Origin: Lentzea albidocapillata subsp. violacea
GTDB taxonomy: Bacteria > Actinomycetota > Actinomycetes > Mycobacteriales > Pseudonocardiaceae
DNA length: 64,000 nucleotides
Assembly: GCF_900100275.1 (NCBI RefSeq)
Contig: NZ_FNET01000001.1
Span: 248,001-312,000, forward strand
Direction of reading: 5' to 3'
The notes under the pieces: model-generated
Databases searched by the model: none
Told to the model about the DNA's origin: nothing
The model's input: only the letters and a program-made list of their open reading frames with translations
Part shown: piece after piece, positions 54,661-63,086 of the stretch
How the letters are laid out: each line of letters begins with the position of its first letter
Numbering within the stretch: position 1 is the first letter of the stretch
Made by a program: the position numbers and the translations under genes

Positions 54661-55041
54661 CCGTTCGGCAACGTCGACCACACGCTCTACGACACCGTGC
54701 ACTGGTTCGGCTTCGACGCCGCGCTGTCCGGCGGCGTCGCCCTGCTGCGCGAACACGCGATCTTCGCCGGCCTGTCGGCGGGGGCGGCGTACCTGGCGGC
54801 GCGGTGGGAGCAGCGGCTGGACCCGGACCGGCACGTCGTCGTGCTGGCCCTGGACACCGGCCACCGCTACGTCGACGCGGCCTACTCCCGGCACGCCGAG
54901 GCCCCGGCGCCGGACGAACTGCGGCCACGGCAGATCAGCACGCTGAGCGACATGGACCTGCCGTGGTCCCGGATGCGCTGGAACCGGGCGGAGGCGCCGC
55001 CGAACGCGACCGTCAGCCGGCCGATCCCGGTCGCTTCCTGA
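54661..55041 (+). pseudogene. C-terminal remnant of a cysteine synthase-like PLP gene
   Basis: Frame reading FGNVDHTLYDTVHWFGFDAA, then GIF-type AIFAGLSAGAAYLAARWE and VVVLALDTGHRYVDAAYSR. These are the last third of a fold-type II PLP enzyme of the cysteine synthase kind. The PLP-lysine half is missing, cut off where the MFS remnant begins on the other strand. Confidence 0.6.
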
Positions 55042-55255
55042 ACGCCAGCGAGGCCAGCACGGCGGCCGCGCGCTGACGCAGGTTCCTCTGCGAGTGGGGG
55101 CCTTCGCTCAGCGCGCGGGCCAGGTCCGGGTCGGAGACGCGGAAGCGGTCCTCGATGTCGATGAGCCGCTGGTGTTCCTCTCGACTGACCATGGCGCGCT
55201 CCAGGGTGGGGTCCGGCAGTGGCACCGTGCCTGTACCCGGCTTTTCGCGGTTCAA
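55013..55255 (-). CDS. Hypothetical small protein, DUF3040-like N-terminal part
   Basis: Up to 80 residues (TTG 55255) or 60 from ATG 55192. The part MVSREEHQRLIDIEDRF and DPDLARAL resembles the N-terminal helix of DUF3040 proteins, but the membrane part is missing; the end is basic (LASLAFRKRPGSAG). It overlaps the cysteine synthase remnant by 29 bp. Weak start signals, so expression is uncertain. Confidence 0.4.
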   Translation of the reverse strand: MNREKPGTGTVPLPDPTLERAMVSREEHQRLIDIEDRFRVSDPDLARALSEGPHSQRNLRQRAAAVLASLAFRKRPGSAG

Positions 55256-55259
55256 ACTC

Positions 55260-55427
55260 CTAGGTGGGTTTTGGTTCCGGCGGTAGCGGATCCGGGTCCG
55301 GCCCCGGCGGGCGCAGGGGATCGGGGTCCGGGCCGGGCGGCTGGGGCTGGTCGGGGCCGGTGGGGCGTGGCTGGTCCGGGCCCGGCGTGGTCGGCACGGG
55401 CTCCGCTGGCGGCACTGGTTGGCTCAT
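55260..55427 (-). CDS. Very short proline-rich protein
   Basis: A 55-residue frame from ATG 55427 with repeated PGPDPDPL units and almost no other residues. The repeats are in the DNA as well, so this could be a low-complexity stretch without a product. It lies 143 bp before the receptor gene on the other strand. Confidence 0.3.
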   Translation of the reverse strand: MSQPVPPAEPVPTTPGPDQPRPTGPDQPQPPGPDPDPLRPPGPDPDPLPPEPKPT

Positions 55428-55570
55428 GGCCAAGGGGTACCCGCCGGTCAAACCCGTCCCACCGCATTCCCGCCCAGCTCGAATCAGCGTGATTGCGCTA
55501 ATGCCGGAGCCGTCCTGATCGACAATCCGTCGAGGTTCCGTTTGGGACCGGCGGAACGGGGGCGGGGAAG

Positions 55571-58165
55571 ATGGCGCTGTCCAAGATCACGTCACAGGGG
55601 TGGTTCCAGGGTTCCGAGCAGACTCGCGGCCTCCAGTTCGGCGGTGCGATCGAGCTGCTACGGCTGCTGGACCGCCTTTCCAGCCGCCCGCGCTGGCCGT
55701 CTCGCGACGTGCCGCTGCCGATCGTCTCCCTGCGCCGGCCGCCAGGTGCGCCGAAACCGCTCGAGGCCCTGGCGAACCGGCCCGCCGGCGCGCGTGGGCG
55801 CCAGGTTCCGTTCGCGCTCGTCGACGGCGCGGTGCAGTCCCGGCGCAAGCTACTCGAGGACGTGGTCGGGCAGCTCGCGAGCGAGGTGCGGGGCGTTGCC
55901 CGGTTGCGGTTTCCGCGGTTCGCACTCGTCATGTGGTTGCTCGATCTGACGTTGCCCGCCGGAGTCGAGGCGGACGAGGAGGAACGGGAGATCGCGCGGG
56001 AGTTCCGGGCCCACGTGCACCGGCGCATGCGGGTGACGCGGGACGGGATGCAGGACCTCGTGCAGGACTTCCCCTGGTGGATCAGGCTGCTCATCGGGGT
56101 GATGCCGCGCATCGGCCTGGCACTGACGGCGTTGCTGTGGCGCCCGGCGAAGTGGGTGGGCGAGCAACCGCTGGGTGGCCGGCCGTACCAGGGCCTCTAC
56201 CGGCTCGCGCGAGCGGTCGTCAAGGACCGCTTGGCGGAGAAGCACGAGAACGACGTCGACGACATGCTCGTGCGCGCTCTGCTGGAGGACCTGCGGCGCT
56301 CGCACCGGCGCTGGACGGTGCGGGGGACGGGCCGCCGGCGGACCGGGTGTCCATGGCTGTTGCTCGACAACCACAACGGCGACTGCGCGGGGCAGTGGCT
56401 GGTGGACTCGATCGGCCGCGCGCGCAACGCCGAGCAGAGTGGGCAGACGTACCGCACGAACCCGTTGAGCCGGCCGGATCCGCTGCTCGTCATCGTGGCG
56501 ACGGAATCGGCCGACGTGCCGGCGACGCACGCCGCGGACGCGCTCGCGGGCCACCACGACTGGCTTCGGCGCCTGTCGCGGTCGGAGAACTGGGTGCTGG
56601 AGCTGGACACCGACGCCACCGAGCCCGCGCGCGGCATCATCGGCGCGCTGTCCGAGTACCCGTCGCTGCACCTGCGCCGGGCCCTCGCCGCGCCGCTCGT
56701 GCTGCTGGTGCTGGCCGGATCGCTCGTGGCCGTGCCGTTCCTCAACCACGCCCGGTGCGACGAGTGGTGGTCGCCGTCGTTGCGCTCGCCGCTGCAGCGG
56801 GTCGGTGAGGAGTGCATCGGGGTGTCGGCGGACCCGTTGCGGTACTTCGTCCCCGACTCGGTGCCGGCCGACATCCGGCCCGCGCTGGAGGACGTCTACC
56901 GCCGGATCATGGCTGAGAACCGCAGGGCGGCACTGCGGCCGGACGCGATCACCATCGTGTTCCTCAGCGTGCTGACCCCCAGCACCGCCAACAGCTTCCA
57001 CGCCCTGGTCGAGGAGTTGCGCGGCGCGTGGGTGGCGCAGAAGAACAGCGACGTGCCCATCAAGGTGCTGCTTGCCAACGGCGGCGAAGGACCGGGCGGC
57101 CGCGGCCTGGCCTCCGGTGACGTCGCCGCGGACAAGATCATCGAACTGGCGGCCCGCGACCGCAGCGTGGTCGCGGTGACCGGGCTGTCGATCAGCACCG
57201 ACACCGCCAAGTCGGCGGTGAAACGGCTGGGCAGCAACGCTTTGCCGATCATCGGCACGCTGACGTCCGCCGACGACATGGCGAGCATCAACGAGTACTA
57301 CTACCAGATCGGGCCGAACAACCTGCGCGAGTCGAAGGTCGCCGCCTACTACGCGCAGAGCCGGCTGAACGTGACGGACGTGGCGATCTTCTTCTCCGGC
57401 GACCCCGGCGACAGGTACAGCCAGAACCTCGCCGAGGACGCCCGGCTCTCCTTCACCGAGCGCGGGATCACGGTCAGCCAGTACAAGTCCTACCGGATCG
57501 CGAACGACGACGAGGGCCTGGCGCCGGCCAGCCTCGGCCAGGGCGCGTGCCCGGCTCCCGCCAAGCCCGGCTACGCGGTCTTCTACGCCGGCCGGGCCCA
57601 GTACCTCGCGGAGTTCCTGCGGGGCATGAACAGCAGGTGCCAGGGCGGCACGCCGCCGGTGATCGCGAGCGACTCGTCGACGCGGTTCATCCTCGAGGGG
57701 ACCATGGCGCAGTTCCCCAACGTGCGGCTGGACTACCTGTCGTTCGCGAGCCCGGCCGCGTGGACCGACTGCGCGAAGGTGCCGTTCTACAAGAACTACC
57801 TCGACGTGTTCGGCAAGACGTGCGAGACGCTGGGGGATGGGCGTTCGGCCGCCGCCTACGACGCGATGCAGGTGCTGGCGGAAGGGATCCGGCAGGTGCG
57901 GCGGACGGACCCCGGCGCGCGGGTGCGGGAAGGGCTGCTCGCCGGGATCGGGAGCATCCGCCCGGACAACGCGATCCAGGGTGCGACCGGGACGATCGGC
58001 TTCGGGGCGAGCACGCGGCTGCCGTCGAACAAGGCCGTGCTGGTGTTGCAGGGCAACACCGACACCACGTCCACGCCTCGGTTGCTGTGCGGCGAGTTGC
58101 CGTTCCGCGACGACCTGGTGCCGGGGCTGGAGCAGGACGGGGGATGCCCGCGCGATCCCCAGTAG
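55571..58165 (+). CDS. One-pass membrane receptor: degenerate NTPase-like domain plus periplasmic-binding-type ectodomain
   Basis: An 864-residue protein in three parts. Residues 1-365 are cytoplasmic, with LPIVSLRRPPGAPKPLEALA where a STAND or AAA NTPase would have GPPGSGKT, so the P-loop is degenerate. One membrane segment follows (about 375-395, APLVLLVLAGSLVAVPF). The outer 450 residues look like a type I branched-chain amino-acid-binding fold: ITIVFLSVLTPST, VVAVTGLSISTDTAKSAVKR, DVAIFFSGDPGDRYSQNLAED and AAYDAMQVLAEGIRQ, with Cys pairs. No transporter genes are adjacent, so it is more likely a ligand sensor than part of an importer. The ligand is unknown. Confidence 0.75.
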   Translation: MALSKITSQGWFQGSEQTRGLQFGGAIELLRLLDRLSSRPRWPSRDVPLPIVSLRRPPGAPKPLEALANRPAGARGRQVPFALVDGAVQSRRKLLEDVVGQLASEVRGVARLRFPRFALVMWLLDLTLPAGVEADEEEREIAREFRAHVHRRMRVTRDGMQDLVQDFPWWIRLLIGVMPRIGLALTALLWRPAKWVGEQPLGGRPYQGLYRLARAVVKDRLAEKHENDVDDMLVRALLEDLRRSHRRWTVRGTGRRRTGCPWLLLDNHNGDCAGQWLVDSIGRARNAEQSGQTYRTNPLSRPDPLLVIVATESADVPATHAADALAGHHDWLRRLSRSENWVLELDTDATEPARGIIGALSEYPSLHLRRALAAPLVLLVLAGSLVAVPFLNHARCDEWWSPSLRSPLQRVGEECIGVSADPLRYFVPDSVPADIRPALEDVYRRIMAENRRAALRPDAITIVFLSVLTPSTANSFHALVEELRGAWVAQKNSDVPIKVLLANGGEGPGGRGLASGDVAADKIIELAARDRSVVAVTGLSISTDTAKSAVKRLGSNALPIIGTLTSADDMASINEYYYQIGPNNLRESKVAAYYAQSRLNVTDVAIFFSGDPGDRYSQNLAEDARLSFTERGITVSQYKSYRIANDDEGLAPASLGQGACPAPAKPGYAVFYAGRAQYLAEFLRGMNSRCQGGTPPVIASDSSTRFILEGTMAQFPNVRLDYLSFASPAAWTDCAKVPFYKNYLDVFGKTCETLGDGRSAAAYDAMQVLAEGIRQVRRTDPGARVREGLLAGIGSIRPDNAIQGATGTIGFGASTRLPSNKAVLVLQGNTDTTSTPRLLCGELPFRDDLVPGLEQDGGCPRDPQ

Positions 58166-58166
58166 G

Positions 58167-58562
58167 TCAGCGTTCCGGGCCCAGGACCGGCTTGACGTCG
58201 ATGATCGGCGTGCCGTCGATGGCCTCCAGGTGCGCCACCCGCACTCCGAGGCCGTCCACCGCCGTGATCCGGACGTGGTGCAGCCCGATGGGGTTCGGCC
58301 GGTCCGGCGACCGCGTGGAGAACACGCCGGCCTCCGGCCGGGCGGGGTCGTTGCGGGGATGCACGGCCAGCACCGACCTGTCGGCGCGGTCGAGCCAGGT
58401 GAGGACCAGGACCTCCTGGCCCGCTTGCAGTTCCCGCATCGCCCGTGCGTACTCGGGCGCGAACACGAGCAAGGCCTCCGGCGCTCCCTCGTTCGCCTGC
58501 CTGGGCGCGGCGGAGCGGTCGGTGAGGGGCGATTCGACGTGGCCGATCGGCTGCAGCTTCAT
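58167..58562 (-). CDS. trmO: TrmO-family tRNA methyltransferase
   Basis: A 131-residue protein of the TrmO/YaeB family, which methylates N6-threonylcarbamoyladenosine-37 of tRNA with SAM. Landmarks: LQPIGHVESPL, VLTWLDRADRS, GVFSTRSPDRPNPIGLH and LEAIDGTPIIDVKPV. ATG 58562 overlaps the SelO stop by one base. It is shorter than E. coli TrmO because it lacks the C-terminal extension, as usual in actinomycetes. Confidence 0.88.
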   Translation of the reverse strand: MKLQPIGHVESPLTDRSAAPRQANEGAPEALLVFAPEYARAMRELQAGQEVLVLTWLDRADRSVLAVHPRNDPARPEAGVFSTRSPDRPNPIGLHHVRITAVDGLGVRVAHLEAIDGTPIIDVKPVLGPER

Positions 58563-59959
58563 CAAGTCCCGCAGTAGGTCCGGTAGGTGGCACTGAAGTC
58601 CTGCGGCGCAGGAGCCGCGAAGTATTCCAGGCCGGGCCGTTCCCCGAACGGGGAGGTAACCGCTTTCAGCAAACGGTCGAACGGGCCCATGTCCCCGTCC
58701 GCCCCGGCCGCCAGCGCCTCCTCCACGAGGTGGTTGCGCGGCACGTAGACGGGGTTGACCCGGTCCATCGCCGCGCCGTCCGGGCCGAGCTCACGCCAGC
58801 GCGCGAGCCACGCGTCGATGGCCGCGAGGTCCAGGAACAGGGAGCGCGCCGGCTCCGCGTCACCCCTGGCCGCCCTGCCGAGCAGGTGGAAGAACGAGGT
58901 GAAGTCGACGTGGTTCTCGTGCATCAGCGCGAGCAGGTCCTTGAGCAGGGGCTTGACGTCACCGGAAACGCCGAGCTTGGCCCGCATGCCGCCAGTCCAG
59001 GCCTCCTCGAAGTGCGCGTCGAACGTCCGCAGCGTCGTGAGGGCCAGCGAGACGGCCTCGTCCTCGTCGTCGGCGAACAGCGGCAGGAGGGCTTCGGCGA
59101 GGCGGGCGAGGTTCCACTCGGCGATGATCGGCTGGTTGCCGTACGCGTAGCGGCCGCGGTGGTCGATGGAGCTGTACTTCGTCGTCGGGTCGTAGGCCTC
59201 CATGAACGCGCACGGGCCGTAGTCGATGGTCTCGCCGGAGATCGTCATGTTGTCGGTATTCATCACGCCGTGGATGAAGCCGACGAGCATCCACCGTGCG
59301 ACCAGGGACGCCTGGGCGGCGACCACGTGGGAGAACAGCTCCAGGTAGGTGCTGCCGGGGTGGTGCCGGGCGATCGCGTGGTCGGCGAGGCTGCGCAACA
59401 GGTCCAGGTCGCCGGTGTTGCGGGCGTACTGGAAGCTGCCGACGCGCAGGTGCGAGGCGGCGACCCTGGCGAGGACGGCGCCCGCCAGCGGTTCCTCGCG
59501 CTGCACGACGTGGCCGGTCGAGACGACGGCCAGCGCACGGGTCGTGGGGATGCCCAGGGCGTGCATGGCCTCGCTGACGACGTACTCCCGCAGCATCGGG
59601 CCGACCGCGGCCAGCCCGTCGCCGCCGCGGGCGAACGGGGTGCGGCCGGAACCCTTCAGGTGGAGGTCGCGCAGCCGGCCCTCGGTGTCGGTCAGTTCAC
59701 CGAGAAGAAGCGCGCGGCCATCGCCGAGCCTGGGGGAGTAGCCGCCGAACTGGTGACCGGCATATGCCTGTGCGACGCCCTTGCCGCTCACGAGGAACGG
59801 CAGACCGTCGGCTCGCAGCCAGGCGGGATCGAGGCCCAGTTCCTTCGCGAGTGGCTCGTTGAGCGCCAGGAGTTCCGGTTCGGAGACGGTGACGGCCTCC
59901 CAGGAGACCGCCATCTCCGGCACCGCGTCCGCGAAGTCGCTGCTCAGGCTGATGTTCAC
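58562..59959 (-). CDS. selO: Protein adenylyltransferase SelO
   Basis: A 465-residue pseudokinase-fold enzyme of the SelO/YdiU (UPF0061) family that transfers AMP to protein hydroxyls in redox stress. Landmarks: [55 protein letters not shown] (the catalytic NTDN-type loop) and [15 protein letters not shown]. The C terminus has a single Cys (YRTYCGT) in place of the Sec motif. GTG 59959 gives the usual family N terminus, though GGAGG is only one base away from it. First gene of selO-trmO. Confidence 0.9.
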   Translation of the reverse strand: MNISLSSDFADAVPEMAVSWEAVTVSEPELLALNEPLAKELGLDPAWLRADGLPFLVSGKGVAQAYAGHQFGGYSPRLGDGRALLLGELTDTEGRLRDLHLKGSGRTPFARGGDGLAAVGPMLREYVVSEAMHALGIPTTRALAVVSTGHVVQREEPLAGAVLARVAASHLRVGSFQYARNTGDLDLLRSLADHAIARHHPGSTYLELFSHVVAAQASLVARWMLVGFIHGVMNTDNMTISGETIDYGPCAFMEAYDPTTKYSSIDHRGRYAYGNQPIIAEWNLARLAEALLPLFADDEDEAVSLALTTLRTFDAHFEEAWTGGMRAKLGVSGDVKPLLKDLLALMHENHVDFTSFFHLLGRAARGDAEPARSLFLDLAAIDAWLARWRELGPDGAAMDRVNPVYVPRNHLVEEALAAGADGDMGPFDRLLKAVTSPFGERPGLEYFAAPAPQDFSATYRTYCGT

Positions 59960-60163
59960 ACCTCCAACGGTACCGGGTGCGCTGCGCGGTGACTGTGACC
60001 GAGCTCTCACCTCGTACCCGGCTGAACCGTCCACTCAGGAATGAAAGAACATTGTGCCGTAAGCACTTCCAGGACGGATCGGCGAACTCCGGCCACCGCA
60101 CAGGCCGCTCTTCCCGGACGGCCTGAGTCCTACCTCCGCGCATGACCCTGATCGGGTGAACGC

Positions 60164-60199
60164 AGGGCCGCCAGGGCATCCCCGGCTCTGGCGGCCCTG
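60164..60199 (+). promoter_or_regulatory. Strong hairpin in the leader of the lipoprotein gene
   Basis: Perfect 12-bp arms CAGGGCCGCCAG / CTGGCGGCCCTG with a 12-nt loop, 22 nt before ATG 60222. It could be a terminator for transcription entering from upstream or a control element of the lipoprotein gene. Confidence 0.5.
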
Positions 60200-60221
60200 T
60201 CGTCTCGCTACGCTGCTCGGC

Positions 60222-60668
60222 ATGCGCTACTCCGCTATTGCGCTGGCTTTCCTCCTGCTCGGGTGCAGCGCCGGGACCTCGTCCCTGCCCACGATCACCC
60301 CTGCTGTGACCTCGGCCACCGGCTCGCCGCTGCCGGACCTGCAGCCCCGGCTCGACGCGATCGGCGTCCTGCTCACGGACTGCGCTGCTCGCCTGCGCGG
60401 CGAACCCGTCGCCCCGGCCGACAACTGCAGCCACGTCATGCCGGACGTGACGGCGGTGATCGACGAGGTCGAGAAGCAGGCCGCCAAGCTGCCGCCCGCG
60501 GGCCAGGCCGCGATCAGCGAGGTGCGCCGCCAGCTCAGTGAGATCGCGCCGTGCGAGCCGTGGTTCGCGGCCGGCGGCCTGAGCGAGGACGGGCAGCTCG
60601 ACGCCCGCTGCAAGAAGGCGTGGGACGCGCTCTACAAGAGCTACAACGCCATTCGCAACTCGGCCTGA
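60222..60668 (+). CDS. Hypothetical lipoprotein
   Basis: A 148-residue protein with a lipoprotein signal ending LLLGC (Cys14 or 15), a Ser/Thr linker and a helical domain with four Cys (TDCAARLRG, NCSHVMPDV, APCEPWFAAGG, ARCKKAWDAL) that could form two disulphides. No family recognised. Monocistronic; 20 bp before the convergent HNH gene end. Confidence 0.65.
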   Translation: MRYSAIALAFLLLGCSAGTSSLPTITPAVTSATGSPLPDLQPRLDAIGVLLTDCAARLRGEPVAPADNCSHVMPDVTAVIDEVEKQAAKLPPAGQAAISEVRRQLSEIAPCEPWFAAGGLSEDGQLDARCKKAWDALYKSYNAIRNSA

Positions 60669-60687
60669 GCCGGCCGGTCCAGCACCG

Positions 60688-61068
60688 TCACGCCTCCGGG
60701 CCGGCGGCGTCCGGTGGGATAGCGAAGCGGGCGGTCAGCTCGTTCGAGATCTCGTAGTGGCGCACCAGGAACGTGCGCTCGTCGAGCTTCTTGCGCCGCA
60801 GCCAGCCCGTCACCTCGGCGTTGCACTTGCTGGCGTTGCACGATCCGCACGCGGGCACGACGTTGCCGAGCGTGTAGCGGCCGCCGCGCGAGATGGCCTG
60901 CACGCAGTCCTTCTGCAGCGAACCGGCCGGAGCCGTGCAGTACGCGCAACCGCCCCACAAGGTCTTGAGGGCGTCCCACTGCGCGTCGGTGAGGTCGTGG
61001 ACGACGCGAGCCATGCGCTTCTTGCGCTTGCGCGCGGCGCGAACCTGTTTGCTACCGCCGGTCGGCAC
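60688..61068 (-). CDS. HNH endonuclease-like protein
   Basis: A 126-residue basic protein with an HNH zinc-finger nuclease core: CAYCTAPAGSLQKDCVQAIS (first CxxC and the H-equivalent region), TLGNVVPACGSCNASKCN (Asn and second CxxC). The first catalytic His is not obvious; Asp/Cys stands there. GTG 61068 overlaps the LysR gene by 17 bp; ATG 61014 would give a shorter protein without the Arg/Lys tail. Role (DNA nicking, defence or repair) unknown. Confidence 0.75.
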   Translation of the reverse strand: MPTGGSKQVRAARKRKKRMARVVHDLTDAQWDALKTLWGGCAYCTAPAGSLQKDCVQAISRGGRYTLGNVVPACGSCNASKCNAEVTGWLRRKKLDERTFLVRHYEISNELTARFAIPPDAAGPEA

Positions 61069-61981
61069 GGTGGGTGAGAGTACGCGTCGCGATGGTCAAC
61101 AGGTCGGAGGCGGGACCCCGGGGTGTCCGGCCGGACGGCCAGACCGCCCTCAGGTCGCGGTGCAGGTCCACCTCGCCGACCTCGACGCGGACGAGCGTGC
61201 GGGCGGCGATGTCCGTGGCCACGGTGTGGAGGCTGAGCACGGCCGGGCCGATGCCGCCGATCGCGGCCGCCTTGATCGCCGTGGTCGACGACATCTCCAG
61301 CAACGGCGCCGCGGACTCGCTGATGCCCGCGAGCCCCAGCGCGTGCTCCCAGGCCTGCCGCGTGCCCGAACCGGGCTCCCTGCTGACCATCGGCGTCGCG
61401 GCGGCCTTCGCGGCGGCGACCCGGCGGCGCCTGGCCCAGGGATGGGCGGGTGCGACGACGAGGACGAGCTCGTCCGTGGCGACGACGCGGCTCGCCAGGC
61501 CCGCCGGCACGTCGGTGCTCTCGACGAACCCCAGGTCGGCCTTCCCGGCCAGCACCTGCTCGGCGACGTGCACCGAGTTGCCCGCCGACAGCACGGTCGC
61601 GGTGTCCGGGCTGACGGACCGCAGCGCGATCAGCCACGCGGGCAGCAGGTACTCGGCCACGGTGAGGCTCGCGGCGATCCTGAGGTGGCTCTGGCGGTCC
61701 GCGCGCAGGCTGGTGATGCCGGCGTCGAGGTCCGCCGCGCGGACCATCACCTGCGCCGCCCAGCCGGCCACGAGCTGTCCCGCCGTGGTGAGCCGTGTGC
61801 CGCGCGAGGTGCGTTCCAGCAACGTCACGCCGACGCGGGCCTCGAGGGTCCTGAGCCGCTCGCTGGCGCTGGGCTGCGACATGCCGTGCGCCTTGGCCGC
61901 CCGGCCGATGCTGCCCAGCTCGGCGACGCTCAGCAGGAGGTCGAAGCTGGTCAGGTCGGAGACCCTGGACGGGAGAGGCAT
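61052..61981 (-). CDS. LysR-family regulator
   Basis: A 309-residue LTTR. Winged helix: LLLSVAELGSIGRAAKAHGM with SQPSASERLRTLEARVGV. The effector domain follows (LRIAASLTVAEYLLPAWLIA, ADLGFVESTDVPAG). It is 70 bp from and divergent to the TDT transporter, with a T-N11-A box at its own start, so it most likely controls the transporter and itself. Confidence 0.92.
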   Translation of the reverse strand: MPLPSRVSDLTSFDLLLSVAELGSIGRAAKAHGMSQPSASERLRTLEARVGVTLLERTSRGTRLTTAGQLVAGWAAQVMVRAADLDAGITSLRADRQSHLRIAASLTVAEYLLPAWLIALRSVSPDTATVLSAGNSVHVAEQVLAGKADLGFVESTDVPAGLASRVVATDELVLVVAPAHPWARRRRVAAAKAAATPMVSREPGSGTRQAWEHALGLAGISESAAPLLEMSSTTAIKAAAIGGIGPAVLSLHTVATDIAARTLVRVEVGEVDLHRDLRAVWPSGRTPRGPASDLLTIATRTLTHRADRR

Positions 61982-61995
61982 AGGGGAAGCCTATG
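61979..61995. promoter_or_regulatory. LysR-type T-N11-A box
   Basis: CATAGG-N5-CCTATG, a perfect 17-bp palindrome whose core is T-N11-A, the LTTR consensus. It overlaps the LysR start codon, as expected for autoregulation. Confidence 0.65.
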
Positions 61996-62051
61996 TCCAT
62001 ATCGGTGACTGGTGTCTACCGAGGCAGGCCCGGCGCGACGATTGTCATGTC

Positions 62052-63074
62052 GTGACCGCTCTCGCACCTCGACCACACCGTGCCCCAGAGGTGCGACGAG
62101 CGGCGCCTTTCGGCCCGAACCTCTTCGCGTCCGTGATGGGGACGGGGATCGTCGCCACGGCCGGTGCCTCGATGCCCGGCCTGCACACCGCCGCCACGTA
62201 CGTGTGGGCGCTGGACGCCGCGCTGCTGGCCTTCCTCGTGGCCGCCGCCCTGCGGCGCTGGACGTGGACGACGGTGCGCGCCCAGCTCGCCGACCCCGTG
62301 ATGGCCCAGTTCTGGGGCGCGCCGCCGATGGCGTTGATGACCGTCGGCACCGGGGCGTTGCTGCTCGGGAAGGACTGGATCGGGCTGCCCGCGGCACTCG
62401 CCGTCGACTGGACACTGTGGACGATCGGCACGGTGCTCGGGCTGGCGACGTCGGTGCTGGTGCCGTTGCGGATGATCGGCAGCGGCGAACGCGCGTTCGC
62501 CGGGTGGCTGATGCCCGTGGTGCCGCCGATGGTGTCCGCCGCCTCCGGTGCGCTGCTGGCGCAGCACCTGCCGGAAGGATCGTCGCGGCAGGCCATGGTG
62601 CTCGGCTGCTACGCGTTGTTCGGCGTCAGCCTGTTCGCGACGATGGTGATCGTGCCGCAGATCTGGCAGCGGCTGGTGCAGCACGGCCTGGGCGCGGCCT
62701 CGACCGTGCCGACGCTGTGGATCGTGCTCGGGCCGCTGGGCCAGTCGATCACTGCGGCGAACCTGCTCTCGGGCGTGCACGTGGTGCCGGGCCAGATCGC
62801 GTTCGGCGTGTTGTACGGCACGATCACGTGGGGCTTCGCCCTGCTGTGGGTCGCGCTCGCGGCGGCCGTCACCGTGCGGACCGCGCGGCGCGGGCTGCCG
62901 TTCGCGTTGACGTGGTGGAGTTTCGTGTTCCCGCTCGGCACGCTGGTGACCGGGACGAGCGCACTCGCGGCCCGGGTGCCGTCGGCGATGTTCTCCGGAG
63001 TGGCCGTGGTGTTGTACGGCGCGTTGGTGGTCGCGTGGGTCACCGTGGCCGTTCGCACGGTGGTCCAGCGGTAG
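62052..63074 (+). CDS. TDT/SLAC1-family transporter
   Basis: A 340-residue membrane protein with about ten segments and the TDT signature near the N terminus (FGPNLFASVMGTGIVATAGA). Members move C4-dicarboxylates, sulfite or tellurite-related anions. Start GTG 62052 without a clear ribosome binding site. Divergent from the LysR regulator gene, a common pair in actinomycetes. Confidence 0.88.
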   Translation: MTALAPRPHRAPEVRRAAPFGPNLFASVMGTGIVATAGASMPGLHTAATYVWALDAALLAFLVAAALRRWTWTTVRAQLADPVMAQFWGAPPMALMTVGTGALLLGKDWIGLPAALAVDWTLWTIGTVLGLATSVLVPLRMIGSGERAFAGWLMPVVPPMVSAASGALLAQHLPEGSSRQAMVLGCYALFGVSLFATMVIVPQIWQRLVQHGLGAASTVPTLWIVLGPLGQSITAANLLSGVHVVPGQIAFGVLYGTITWGFALLWVALAAAVTVRTARRGLPFALTWWSFVFPLGTLVTGTSALAARVPSAMFSGVAVVLYGALVVAWVTVAVRTVVQR

Positions 63075-63086
63075 AGTATCCCGGAT

